DNA of 64,000 bases from positions 515,001-579,000 of the forward strand of contig NZ_CP067992.1 of NCBI RefSeq assembly GCF_016658865.1, written 5' to 3'. Shown one piece after another: positions 22,396 to 30,807 of this stretch. Under the pieces are notes generated by a model. That model had not been told where the DNA came from. It ran no database searches and saw nothing but the letters and a program-made list of their open reading frames with translations. A program made the translations under genes and the position numbers. Within the stretch, counting starts at the first letter, position 1. The number at the start of each line of letters is the position of its first letter. Source of the DNA: Streptococcus mitis (lineage in GTDB: Bacteria; Bacillota; Bacilli; Lactobacillales; Streptococcaceae).

Positions 22396-22495
22396 CTGAA
22401 ACTACTTTCAGAAACTGCTGTTCTATAAAATACTTTTGAAACTGAAATCTATTCTACCACAAACTATTGAAAGCGCTTTAAAAATAATATATAAT
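22396..22495 (+). promoter_or_regulatory. nanE-sat promoter: paired NanR-like sites and cre over -35
   Basis: Element 1 CTGAAACTACTTTCAG (22396-22411) is a perfect palindrome with a four-base centre. Element 2 GAAACTGAAATCTATTCTA (22438-22456) starts 42 bp later. TTGAAA (22467-22472) is the -35 box, 29 bp after the start of element 2, and TATAAT (22490-22495) follows after 17 bp. The cre-like TGAAAGCGCTTTAA (22468-22481) covers the -35 box, so CcpA binding would block RNA polymerase. Confidence 0.72.
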
Positions 22496-22529
22496 GAACC
22501 CATAAGAACAAAGAAAAGGAGGAAAGAGG

Positions 22530-23228
22530 ATGCCACAGATTACTAAAGAAGCCTTGATTGCACAAATCAAAGATGGAATCATCGTTTCTTGTCAGGCCCT
22601 TCCTCACGAACCGCTCTATACAGAAGCGGGAGGAGTCATTCCCTTGCTGGTCAAAGCGGCTGAGCAAGGTGGAGCAGTCGGTATCCGAGCAAACAGTGTT
22701 CGCGATATCAAGGAAATCAAGGAGGTCACAAACCTTCCAATCATTGGGATAATTAAACGAGATTATCCACCACAAGAACCCTTCATCACTGCTACTATGA
22801 AAGAAGTTGATGAATTGGCAGAACTTGATATAGAGGTGATTGCTCTGGATTGTACCAAGCGTGAACGCTATGATGGTTTAGAGATTCAAGACTTCATTCG
22901 TCAGGTTAAGGAGAAATATCCTAACCAGCTCTTGATGGCTGATACAAGTACTTTCGAAGAAGGATTGGCAGCTGTTGAAGCAGGAATTGACTTTGTCGGA
23001 ACAACTTTATCAGGATACACATCTTACAGTCCAAAAGTGGATGGTCCCGATTTTGAATTAATTAAAAAACTCTGTGATGCCGGTGTAGATGTCATTGCAG
23101 AAGGGAAAATTCATACACCAGAACAAGCCAAACAAATCCTTGGATATGGAGTGCGAGGCATCGTTGTTGGTGGCGCTATTACTAGACCAAAAGAGATTAC
23201 AGAACGCTTCGTTGCTGGTCTTAAATAA
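22530..23228 (+). CDS. nanE: N-acetylmannosamine-6-phosphate 2-epimerase NanE
   Basis: A 232-residue TIM-barrel enzyme that converts ManNAc-6-P to GlcNAc-6-P in sialic acid catabolism. Motifs include [33 protein letters not shown], the [11 protein letters not shown] strand and [11 protein letters not shown] with [11 protein letters not shown] at the phosphate site. It is the first gene after the nan promoter at 22396-22495, and no terminator separates it from satA, so nanE and satA are probably on one transcript. Confidence 0.94.
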   Translation: MPQITKEALIAQIKDGIIVSCQALPHEPLYTEAGGVIPLLVKAAEQGGAVGIRANSVRDIKEIKEVTNLPIIGIIKRDYPPQEPFITATMKEVDELAELDIEVIALDCTKRERYDGLEIQDFIRQVKEKYPNQLLMADTSTFEEGLAAVEAGIDFVGTTLSGYTSYSPKVDGPDFELIKKLCDAGVDVIAEGKIHTPEQAKQILGYGVRGIVVGGAITRPKEITERFVAGLK

Positions 23229-23270
23229 CACAATCTCAAAAAAGAGGAGAGTGGTGGATGCGTCGGATAA

Positions 23271-24671
<1,401 letters not shown>

Positions 24672-24690
24672 GCACTAAATCAGATTGATC

Positions 24691-24737
24691 CCTCCCTTTT
24701 CCCTGTGCATAGTCTATGTAAGAAAAGGGAGGATTTT
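24691..24737 (+). terminator. Attenuating terminator between satA and satB
   Basis: CCTCCCTTTTC-20 nt-GAAAAGGGAGG followed by ATTTTG. The 11-pair stem with a short T run probably ends part of the transcripts after satA, raising lipoprotein relative to permeases. Confidence 0.75.
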
Positions 24738-24762
24738 GTTTGAAATGGTAGGAACTGTCACG

Positions 24763-24816
24763 AAATTAAAATGAAGTTCTTACATAAGCGAATCTTAAAA
24801 AATTTCATTTTGATTT
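24763..24816 (+). repeat. AT-rich inverted repeat before satB
   Basis: AAATTAAAATGAA and TTCATTTTGATTT pair with one mismatch around a 28-base loop. It could protect the satBC transcript or bind a regulator; no promoter of good quality is seen here. Confidence 0.4.
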
Positions 24817-24871
24817 TAAAACAGTTCAATAAAATCCAAAATATTCTATTAGTGAAAGAGAGGTGCCGACT

Positions 24872-25759
24872 GTGAAAGTCAATAAAATTCGTATGCGGGA
24901 AACAGTGATTTCCTACGCTTTCCTAGCACCAGTATTATTCTTCTTTGTCATCTTTGTATTGGCTCCTATGATTATGGGATTCATTACAAGTTTCTTTAAC
25001 TACTCAATGACTAAATTTGAGTTTGTGGGCTTGGACAACTACATTCGTATGTTTAAAGACCCTGTCTTTATGAAGTCTTTGATCAATACCGTGATTCTGG
25101 TCATTGGATCTGTACCAGTTGTTGTTCTATTCTCACTCTTTGTAGCATCTCAGACATATCATCAAAATGCCATTGCCAGATCCTTCTACCGTTTCGTCTT
25201 CTTCCTTCCTGTTGTAACAGGTAGTGTTGCCGTAACAGTTGTATGGAAATGGATCTATGACCCACTATCAGGAATTTTAAACTTTGTCCTTAAGTCAAGC
25301 CACATCATCAGCCAAAACATTTCTTGGTTGGGAGATAAAAACTGGGCTTTGATGGCGATTATGATTATCCTTTTGACAACTTCAGTTGGTCAGCCGATTA
25401 TCCTTTATATCGCTGCCATGGGGAATATTGACAATTCATTGGTGGAAGCAGCGCGTGTTGATGGTGCGACTGAATTGCAAGTGTTCTGGAAGATTAAATG
25501 GCCTAGCCTCCTTCCAACAACACTTTATATCGCAATCATTACAACAATTAACTCATTCCAATGTTTCGCCTTGATTCAGTTGTTAACATCTGGTGGTCCA
25601 AACTACTCAACAAGTACACTGATGTACTACCTTTACGAAAAAGCCTTCCAATTGACAGAATACGGTTATGCAAACACTATCGGCGTCTTCTTGGCAGTTA
25701 TGATTGCTATCGTAAGCTTTGTTCAATTTAAAGTACTTGGAAATGACGTAGAATACTAA
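24872..25759 (+). CDS. satB: Sialic acid ABC transporter permease SatB
   Basis: A 295-residue permease with six membrane helices and the cytoplasmic EAA loop EAARVDGATELQVFWKIKWP near 190-210. It pairs with SatC. I chose the GTG at 24872 because GAGAGG lies eight bases upstream and the protein then starts MKVNKIRMRETVIS, as in pneumococcal SatB; another GTG at 24863 is too close to that site. SatC follows 15 bp after the stop. Confidence 0.92.
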   Translation: MKVNKIRMRETVISYAFLAPVLFFFVIFVLAPMIMGFITSFFNYSMTKFEFVGLDNYIRMFKDPVFMKSLINTVILVIGSVPVVVLFSLFVASQTYHQNAIARSFYRFVFFLPVVTGSVAVTVVWKWIYDPLSGILNFVLKSSHIISQNISWLGDKNWALMAIMIILLTTSVGQPIILYIAAMGNIDNSLVEAARVDGATELQVFWKIKWPSLLPTTLYIAIITTINSFQCFALIQLLTSGGPNYSTSTLMYYLYEKAFQLTEYGYANTIGVFLAVMIAIVSFVQFKVLGNDVEY

Positions 25760-25774
25760 AGAAAGGAGACAGCT

Positions 25775-26614
25775 ATGCAATCTACACAAAAGAAACCTTT
25801 AACAGCCTTCACTGTTATTTCAACTATTATCTTGCTCTTGTTGACCGTGCTGTTCATCTTTCCATTCTACTGGATTTTGACAGGTGCCTTCAAATCACAG
25901 CCTGACACCATTATGATTCCGCCACAATGGTTCCCTAAAATGCCAACCATGGAAAACTTCCAACAACTCATGGTGCAAAACCCTGCTATGCAGTGGATGT
26001 GGAACTCTGTGTTTATCTCATTGGTAACCATGTTCTTAGTCTGTGCGACCTCATCTCTAGCAGGTTATGTATTGGCTAAAAAACGTTTCTATGGTCAACG
26101 TATTCTATTTGCAATCTTCATTGCAGCCATGGCACTTCCAAAACAAGTTGTCCTTGTACCATTGGTACGTATCGTCAACTTCATGGGAATCCATGATACT
26201 CTTTGGGCAGTTATCCTGCCTTTGATTGGATGGCCATTCGGGGTCTTCCTCATGAAACAATTTAGTGAAAATATCCCAACAGAGTTGCTTGAATCAGCTA
26301 AAATCGATGGTTGTGGTGAGATTCGTACTTTCTGGAGCGTAGCCTTCCCAATTGTGAAACCAGGATTTGCAGCCCTTGCAATCTTTACCTTCATCAACAC
26401 TTGGAACGACTACTTCATGCAGTTGGTTATGTTGACTTCACGTAACAACTTGACTATCTCACTCGGTGTTGCGACTATGCAGGCTGAAATGGCAACCAAC
26501 TATGGTTTGATTATGGCGGGTGCTGCTCTTGCAGCAGTTCCAATCGTAACAGTCTTCTTAGTCTTCCAAAAATCCTTCACTCAAGGTATTACTATGGGAG
26601 CTGTCAAAGGTTAA
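25775..26614 (+). CDS. satC: Sialic acid ABC transporter permease SatC
   Basis: A 279-residue sugar permease of the MalG type with about six membrane helices. The EAA loop reads ESAKIDGCGEIRTFWSVAFP near 170-190, and the C-terminus GITMGAVKG is typical for this class. GGAG lies before the ATG. Together with SatB it forms the membrane channel for sialic acid; the energy-coupling ATPase is not in the window. Confidence 0.92.
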   Translation: MQSTQKKPLTAFTVISTIILLLLTVLFIFPFYWILTGAFKSQPDTIMIPPQWFPKMPTMENFQQLMVQNPAMQWMWNSVFISLVTMFLVCATSSLAGYVLAKKRFYGQRILFAIFIAAMALPKQVVLVPLVRIVNFMGIHDTLWAVILPLIGWPFGVFLMKQFSENIPTELLESAKIDGCGEIRTFWSVAFPIVKPGFAALAIFTFINTWNDYFMQLVMLTSRNNLTISLGVATMQAEMATNYGLIMAGAALAAVPIVTVFLVFQKSFTQGITMGAVKG

Positions 26615-26625
26615 GAAAAGTAAAC

Positions 26626-26738
26626 TGGTGTGTCAAGATGGCGGAAGTAGTCTTGTCATACCATGGAAATATAGAGTTATAAGTGTCTACAAAATGGAGG
26701 GTATGCAGTTACTTTATGAAGTTTTGTTAGACACTTAT
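26626..26738 (+). repeat. Two successive inverted repeats in the satC-yhcH gap
   Basis: First, TGGTGTG-T-CAAGA (26626-26638) pairs with TCTTG-T-CATACCA (26651-26663). Second, ATAAGTGTCTACAAAA (26679-26694) pairs with TTTTGTTAGACACTTAT (26722-26738) with one bulge. Neither is followed by a T run, so they are not standard terminators; they may stabilise or process the RNA. Confidence 0.5.
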
Positions 26739-26785
26739 CAACTTAAGAATGATTTTAGTTAACTATCAGAAACGAAGGAAACAGT

Positions 26786-27238
26786 ATGATTTTTGACGAT
26801 TTGAAAAATATTACCTTTTACAAAGGGATTCATCCCAATCTAGACAAGGCTATCGACTATCTCTATCAACATCGTAAAGATTCTTTCGAGTTAGGAAAGT
26901 ATGAGATTGACGGGGACAAGGTCTTTCTAGTTGTTCAGGAAAATGTCCTCAATCAAGCTAAAAATGATCAATTTGAGCATCATAAAAACTATGCAGATTT
27001 GCATTTGCTGGTTGAAGGACATGAATATTCGAGCTACGGATCACGTATCAAAGATGAAGCAGTAGCATTCGACGAAGCGAGTGACATTGGTTTTGTCCAT
27101 TGTCATGAAAAATACCCACTCTTGTTGGGGTTTCACAATTTTGCAATTTTCTTCCCAGGAGAACCACACCAGCCGAATGGCTATGCAGGTATGGAAGAGA
27201 AGGTTCGTAAATATCTCTTTAAAATTTTGATTGATTAA
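26786..27238 (+). CDS. YhcH/YjgK/YiaL family protein, likely sialic acid anomerase
   Basis: A 150-residue cupin-like protein of the YhcH/YjgK/YiaL (DUF386) family. ENVLNQAKNDQFEHHKNYADLHLLVEG and the late FFPGEPHQPN contain the histidines and glutamates that bind metal in this family. Members in sialic acid operons (NanQ in E. coli) speed up interconversion of sialic acid anomers after uptake. Position between satABC and the lyase supports this role. It starts at ATG 26786 with AAGGAAA before it. Confidence 0.85.
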   Translation: MIFDDLKNITFYKGIHPNLDKAIDYLYQHRKDSFELGKYEIDGDKVFLVVQENVLNQAKNDQFEHHKNYADLHLLVEGHEYSSYGSRIKDEAVAFDEASDIGFVHCHEKYPLLLGFHNFAIFFPGEPHQPNGYAGMEEKVRKYLFKILID

Positions 27239-27257
27239 AAAATCAGGAGGAGCAAAT

Positions 27258-27902
27258 ATGGCACAAAAAGGAGTAAGCCTTATTAAGGCAGCATTTGATA
27301 CAGATAACTTTCTCATGCGTTTTAGTGAAAAGGTTTTGGATATCGTCACAGCCAATCTTCTTTTTGTCGTTTCTTGTTTGCCCATCGTGACGATTGGAGT
27401 GGCTAAAATCAGCCTCTACGAGACCATGTTTGAGATTAAGAAGAGTAGACGTGTGCCTGTCTTTAAAATCTATCTAAGAGCTTTCAAGCAAAATCTGAAA
27501 CTAGGTCTTCAGTTAGGTCTGCTTGAGTTGGGTATTGTTTTGTTGAGTCTTTTAGACCTTTATATCTTTTGGGGGCAGACAGCTATGCCTTTCCAAATGG
27601 TGAAAGCTATTTGTCTAGGCATTCTTATCTTCCTCACTATCGTGATGCTTGCTAGCTATCCGATCGCTGCGCGCTATGATTTAACTTGGAAAGAAGTGCT
27701 ACAAAAAGGGCTGATCTTGGCAAGTTTTAACTTTCCTTGGTTCTTTCTTATGTTAGCCATTCTTATCCTCATTGTGATGGTTCTTTATCTGTCAGCCTTC
27801 AGTCTACTTTTAGGTGGTTCAGCCTTCCTGCTTTTTGGATTTGGGCTATTGGTCTTTATCCAGACTGGATTGATGGAGAAAATTTTTGCAAAATATCAAT
27901 AG
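27258..27902 (+). CDS. DUF624 (YesL-like) membrane protein
   Basis: A 214-residue membrane protein with about five helices. The N-terminal FSEKVLDIVTANLLFVVSCLPIVTIG is the DUF624 hallmark. In Bacillus and streptococci such proteins sit in carbohydrate-uptake operons, but their role is unknown. I chose the ATG at 27258 because GGAGGAG lies just upstream; earlier in-frame codons overlap the preceding gene. It follows the anomerase gene by 19 bp and ends the sat operon before the lyase promoter. Confidence 0.85.
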   Translation: MAQKGVSLIKAAFDTDNFLMRFSEKVLDIVTANLLFVVSCLPIVTIGVAKISLYETMFEIKKSRRVPVFKIYLRAFKQNLKLGLQLGLLELGIVLLSLLDLYIFWGQTAMPFQMVKAICLGILIFLTIVMLASYPIAARYDLTWKEVLQKGLILASFNFPWFFLMLAILILIVMVLYLSAFSLLLGGSAFLLFGFGLLVFIQTGLMEKIFAKYQ

Positions 27903-27914
27903 GATGGCTTGTTT

Positions 27915-28014
27915 CTGAAACTACTTTCAAACCATAAACATTTCAAAATTCATATCGAAACTAAAATCTAAGTGTACACCAGATGTTGAAAGCGTTTTTC
28001 ACAAGGTGTATACT
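27915..28014 (+). promoter_or_regulatory. Lyase promoter: paired NanR-like sites and cre over -35
   Basis: Element 1 CTGAAACTACTTTCAA (27915-27930), element 2 GAAACTAAAATCTA (27957-27970) 42 bp later, TTGAAA -35 box (27986-27991) 29 bp after the start of element 2, then 17 bp and TATACT (28009-28014). The cre-like TGAAAGCGTTTTTC overlaps the -35 box. The layout is the same, base for base in spacing, as at nanE. Confidence 0.72.
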
Positions 28015-28072
28015 AAACACATAAAGAATAAATCCTGCTTTTAGCAGAAAAAGAAAACTTAGGAGAAAATCT

Positions 28073-28990
28073 ATGTCAGATTTAAAAAAATACGAAGGTG
28101 TCATTCCAGCCTTCTACGCATGCTATGATGATCAAGGAGAAGTAAGTCCAGAGCGTACGCGTGCCTTGGTTCAATACTTCATTGATAAAGGTGTTCAAGG
28201 TCTTTATGTCAATGGTTCTTCTGGTGAATGTATCTACCAAAGTGTTGAAGACCGTAAGTTGATTTTGGAAGAAGTCATGGCAGTTGCCAAAGGTAAATTG
28301 ACCATCATTGCTCATGTTGCTTGCAACAATACCAAGGATAGTATGGAACTTGCTCGCCACGCAGAAAGCTTGGGTGTAGATGCCATTGCAACGATTCCAC
28401 CAATTTACTTCCGCCTGCCAGAATACTCAGTTGCTAAATACTGGAACGATATCAGTTCTGCAGCTCCAAATACAGACTACGTGATTTATAACATTCCTCA
28501 ATTGGCAGGAGTTGCTTTGACTCCAAGTCTCTACACAGAAATGTTGAAAAACCCACGTGTCATCGGTGTTAAGAACTCTTCAATGCCAGTTCAAGATATC
28601 CAAACCTTTGTCAGTCTTGGTGGAGAAGACCACATCGTCTTTAACGGTCCAGATGAACAGTTCCTAGGTGGCCGTCTCATGGGTGCTAAGGCTGGTATCG
28701 GTGGTACTTATGGTGCGATGCCAGAACTCTTCTTGAAGCTCAATCAGTTGATTGCGGATAAAGACTTGGAAACAGCGCGTGAATTACAGTATGCTATCAA
28801 CGCAATCATTGGTAAACTCACAGCAGCTCATGGAAATATGTACGGTGTGATTAAAGAAGTCTTGAAGATCAATGAAGGCTTGAATATTGGTTCTGTTCGT
28901 TCACCATTGACACCAGTGACTGAAGAAGATCGCCCAGTTGTAGAAGCAGCTGCTCAATTGATTCGTGAAACCAAGGAGCGCTTCCTCTAA
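28073..28990 (+). CDS. N-acetylneuraminate lyase
   Basis: A 305-residue class I aldolase of the DapA/NanA-lyase family that splits sialic acid to ManNAc and pyruvate. The Schiff-base lysine is Lys167 in IGVKNSS, the catalytic tyrosine is Tyr139 in YVIYNIP, and the carboxylate-binding loop is GSSGE near 48-52. I leave the symbol empty because nanA already names the sialidase here. It has its own promoter with the same elements as nanE and is followed by the kinase gene after 17 bp. Confidence 0.93.
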   Translation: MSDLKKYEGVIPAFYACYDDQGEVSPERTRALVQYFIDKGVQGLYVNGSSGECIYQSVEDRKLILEEVMAVAKGKLTIIAHVACNNTKDSMELARHAESLGVDAIATIPPIYFRLPEYSVAKYWNDISSAAPNTDYVIYNIPQLAGVALTPSLYTEMLKNPRVIGVKNSSMPVQDIQTFVSLGGEDHIVFNGPDEQFLGGRLMGAKAGIGGTYGAMPELFLKLNQLIADKDLETARELQYAINAIIGKLTAAHGNMYGVIKEVLKINEGLNIGSVRSPLTPVTEEDRPVVEAAAQLIRETKERFL

Positions 28991-29007
28991 CCCATAAGGA
29001 GGTATTT

Positions 29008-29892
29008 ATGACACACTACGTTGCAATTGATATCGGTGGAACCAACATCAAATATGGTTTGATCGACCAAGAAGGACAACTTGTTGAATCGCATGAAATG
29101 CCAACTGAGGCGTATAAAGGTGGACCCCATATCTTACAAAAGACTAAAGATATCGTAGCCAGCTATCTAGAAAAAGGCCCAGTAGTAGGTGTTGCTATTT
29201 CTTCTGCAGGAATGGTGGATCCAGATAAGGGTGAGATTTTCTACGCTGGTCCTCAAATCCCTAACTATGCAGGTACCCAGTTCAAGAAGGAAATCGAGTC
29301 TAGCTTTAATATTCCTTGTGAAATTGAAAATGATGTCAACTGTGCAGGTCTTGCTGAAGCGGTATCTGGTTCAGGCAAGGGAGCGAGTGTGACCCTTTGC
29401 TTGACCATTGGAACAGGTATCGGTGGTTGCTTGATTATGGATGGGAAAGTCTTCCATGGTTTTAGCAATTCAGCCTGCGAAGTTGGTTATATGCATATGC
29501 AGGATGGAACTTTCCAAGATTTGGCTTCTACGACAGCCTTGGTGGAGTATGTAGCAGCAGCTCATGGAGATTCAGTTGATCAGTGGAATGGCCGACGCAT
29601 CTTTAAGGAAGCTACCGAAGGAAACAAAATCTGTATGGCTGGCATTGACCGCATGGTAGATTACCTTGGAAAAGGTCTGGCAAATATTTGCTACGTTGCT
29701 AATCCTGAAGTGGTTATTCTCGGTGGCGGTATCATGGGACAAGAGGCTATCCTCAAACCAAAAATTCGCACAGCCTTAAAAGATGCCTTGGTACCAAGCC
29801 TAGCAGAAAAAACACGATTAGAATTTGCCCATCACCAAAACACAGCAGGAATGTTGGGAGCTTATTATCACTTTAAAACAAAACAATCCTAG
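29008..29892 (+). CDS. nanK: ROK-family N-acetylmannosamine kinase
   Basis: A 294-residue ROK sugar kinase. The phosphate motif is AIDIGGTNIKYG near 5-16, the second is CLTIGTGIGGCLI, and the adenosine site includes VVILGGGIMGQ. Between the lyase and epimerase activities the pathway needs a ManNAc kinase, so that is the likely substrate. The usual ROK zinc motif with its cluster of cysteines is absent; the region reads SACEVGYMHMQDGTFQDLAS. The stop codon lies inside the terminator hairpin. A divergent copy of its 3' end exists at 30629-30660 and 30765-30778. Confidence 0.88.
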   Translation: MTHYVAIDIGGTNIKYGLIDQEGQLVESHEMPTEAYKGGPHILQKTKDIVASYLEKGPVVGVAISSAGMVDPDKGEIFYAGPQIPNYAGTQFKKEIESSFNIPCEIENDVNCAGLAEAVSGSGKGASVTLCLTIGTGIGGCLIMDGKVFHGFSNSACEVGYMHMQDGTFQDLASTTALVEYVAAAHGDSVDQWNGRRIFKEATEGNKICMAGIDRMVDYLGKGLANICYVANPEVVILGGGIMGQEAILKPKIRTALKDALVPSLAEKTRLEFAHHQNTAGMLGAYYHFKTKQS

Positions 29893-29918
29893 TTTGGTTT
29901 AACCAAACTAGGATTTTC
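29888..29918 (+). terminator. Terminator of the lyase-kinase operon
   Basis: CCTAGTTTGG-TTTAA-CCAAACTAGG followed by ATTTTC. The kinase TAG is part of the stem. A second, near-identical hairpin is at 30779-30803. Confidence 0.9.
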
Positions 29919-29931
29919 TAATCAAGTTCCC

Positions 29932-29986
29932 TTGACTTTCTTTATAATTGTGAGATAATAAAGAAAATATATAAAGGAATTATATA
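29932..29986 (+). promoter_or_regulatory. Promoter and operator of the toxin-antitoxin pair
   Basis: TTGACT (29932-29937), 16 bp, GATAAT (29954-29959). The palindrome TATATAA-AGGAA-TTATATA (29968-29986) lies right before the antitoxin ATG, with the ribosome site in its centre. Autoregulating antitoxins of this kind bind such palindromes. Confidence 0.6.
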
Positions 29987-29988
29987 AA

Positions 29989-30276
29989 ATGGCTATAGCG
30001 AATTCAAGTAAAGTTGTGACCTTCCAAGCTAATAGAGAATTAGTAAATGATGCCATGGAAGTGTTAAAAGAAAAAAATCTCTCTCTTTCTTCAGCACTAA
30101 GATTATTTTTAAAGAATGTTGCCGTAACAAATGAAGTAGATTTACTGAGTGAAGAGGAATTGGAGAAGGAGTATTTATTTAGGCAATTACAAGCAGAAGT
30201 TCAAGAAAGTTATGCTAAGATTGAGGCTGGAAATTACTTGACAGATGAGGATATCGTGACACGCTATGGATTATAA
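29989..30276 (+). CDS. RelB/DinJ-type antitoxin
   Basis: A 95-residue protein with an N-terminal ribbon-helix-helix segment (VVTFQANRELVNDAMEVLKEKNLSLSSALRLFL, about 9-41), the DNA-binding fold of RelB/DinJ antitoxins, and an acidic helical C-terminus (about 55-90) that would wrap the toxin. It overlaps the toxin gene by 11 bases, normal for such modules. It should repress its own promoter at the palindrome just upstream. The pair is inserted between nanK and nanR. Confidence 0.85.
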   Translation: MAIANSSKVVTFQANRELVNDAMEVLKEKNLSLSSALRLFLKNVAVTNEVDLLSEEELEKEYLFRQLQAEVQESYAKIEAGNYLTDEDIVTRYGL

Positions 30277-30616
30277 AAAATATAGGATTTTGTATTCTCC
30301 TAGAGTGATTGATAGTCTGGATAAAATATATCAGTATATAGCGGAGGAAATTGGTTCTGTAGAGGCTGCGAGACGAAAAGTAGCCAATATTAGAAAAGAT
30401 ATTAATCGTCTAGAAATTTTCCCCCAAGCTGGATTTGATGCCGATGAAAAATTTGGTAAGAAATTAGATCCTCACTATCAAACGCGAGGATTGACCTTGA
30501 GTAAGGATTACATCGTATTATATACAATTGTGGAGGATACTGTCAGACTTGCTTATTTACTCCCTTCAAAAAGTGATTATATGAAATTATTTAAGACTAA
30601 GTCAAGATACGACTAA
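30266..30616 (+). CDS. RelE/ParE-family toxin
   Basis: A 116-residue basic protein. YRILYSPRVIDSLDKIYQYI and the later TLSKDYIVLYTIVEDTVRLAYLL fit the RelE/ParE fold (two helices then an antiparallel sheet). RelE members cut mRNA in the ribosome, ParE members target gyrase; sequence alone does not decide which. The antitoxin resembles RelB/DinJ, which favours the mRNA-cutting type. No terminator directly follows; a BOX repeat and hairpin lie 45-190 bases downstream. Confidence 0.85.
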   Translation: MDYKKYRILYSPRVIDSLDKIYQYIAEEIGSVEAARRKVANIRKDINRLEIFPQAGFDADEKFGKKLDPHYQTRGLTLSKDYIVLYTIVEDTVRLAYLLPSKSDYMKLFKTKSRYD

Positions 30617-30659
30617 TTCATAGTTTAGAAGAGGTATGTTGGGTGCCTACTATCATTTT

Positions 30660-30764
30660 ATACTCAATGAAAATCAAAGAGCAAACTAGGAAGTTAGCCG
30701 TAGGCAGTACTTGAGTACGACAAGGCGAAGCTGACGTGGTTTGAATTTGATTTTCGAAGAGTAT
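30660..30764 (-). repeat. BOX-type repeat (boxA-boxC, no boxB)
   Basis: A 105-bp element with inverted ends ATACTCaatGAAAATCAAA and TTTGATTTTCgaaGAGTAT. Read on the minus strand it has the boxA-like ACCACGTCAGCTTCGCCTTG and a boxC-like part ending TTGCTCTTTGATTTTCATTG. BOX repeats are abundant in pneumococcus and close relatives and behave as non-autonomous mobile elements. It sits inside the nanK remnant. Confidence 0.8.
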
Positions 30765-30778
30765 TAAGACAAAACAAT

Positions 30779-30807
30779 CCTAGTTTGGCTAGACCAAACT
30801 AGGATTT
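30779..30807. terminator. Terminator shared by nanR and the toxin region
   Basis: CCTAGTTTGG-CTAGA-CCAAACTAGG with ATTTTCT on the right and TTGTTTT on the minus-strand side; works in both directions. The nanR stop codon overlaps it. Confidence 0.82.

Larger units (their letters stand above)
30629..30807 (+). pseudogene. Remnant of a second nanK 3' end, split by a BOX repeat
   Basis: Bases 30633-30659 encode GMLGAYYHF and, after the BOX element, 30765-30778 continues with KTKQS and a stop. This is the last part of nanK. It differs from the intact copy mainly at third codon positions (GGT, GCC, TAC, CAT versus GGA, GCT, TAT, CAC), and it is followed by a second version of the nanK terminator. 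So it is the end of a divergent nanK allele, left behind when the present nanK with the toxin-antitoxin segment was acquired, or a diverged duplication. Confidence 0.75.

Noticed and set aside
30660..30764. RUP element
   Set aside because: The end sequences could suggest a RUP, but the internal ACCACGTCAGC..CGCCTTG block matches boxA, so BOX is the better call.
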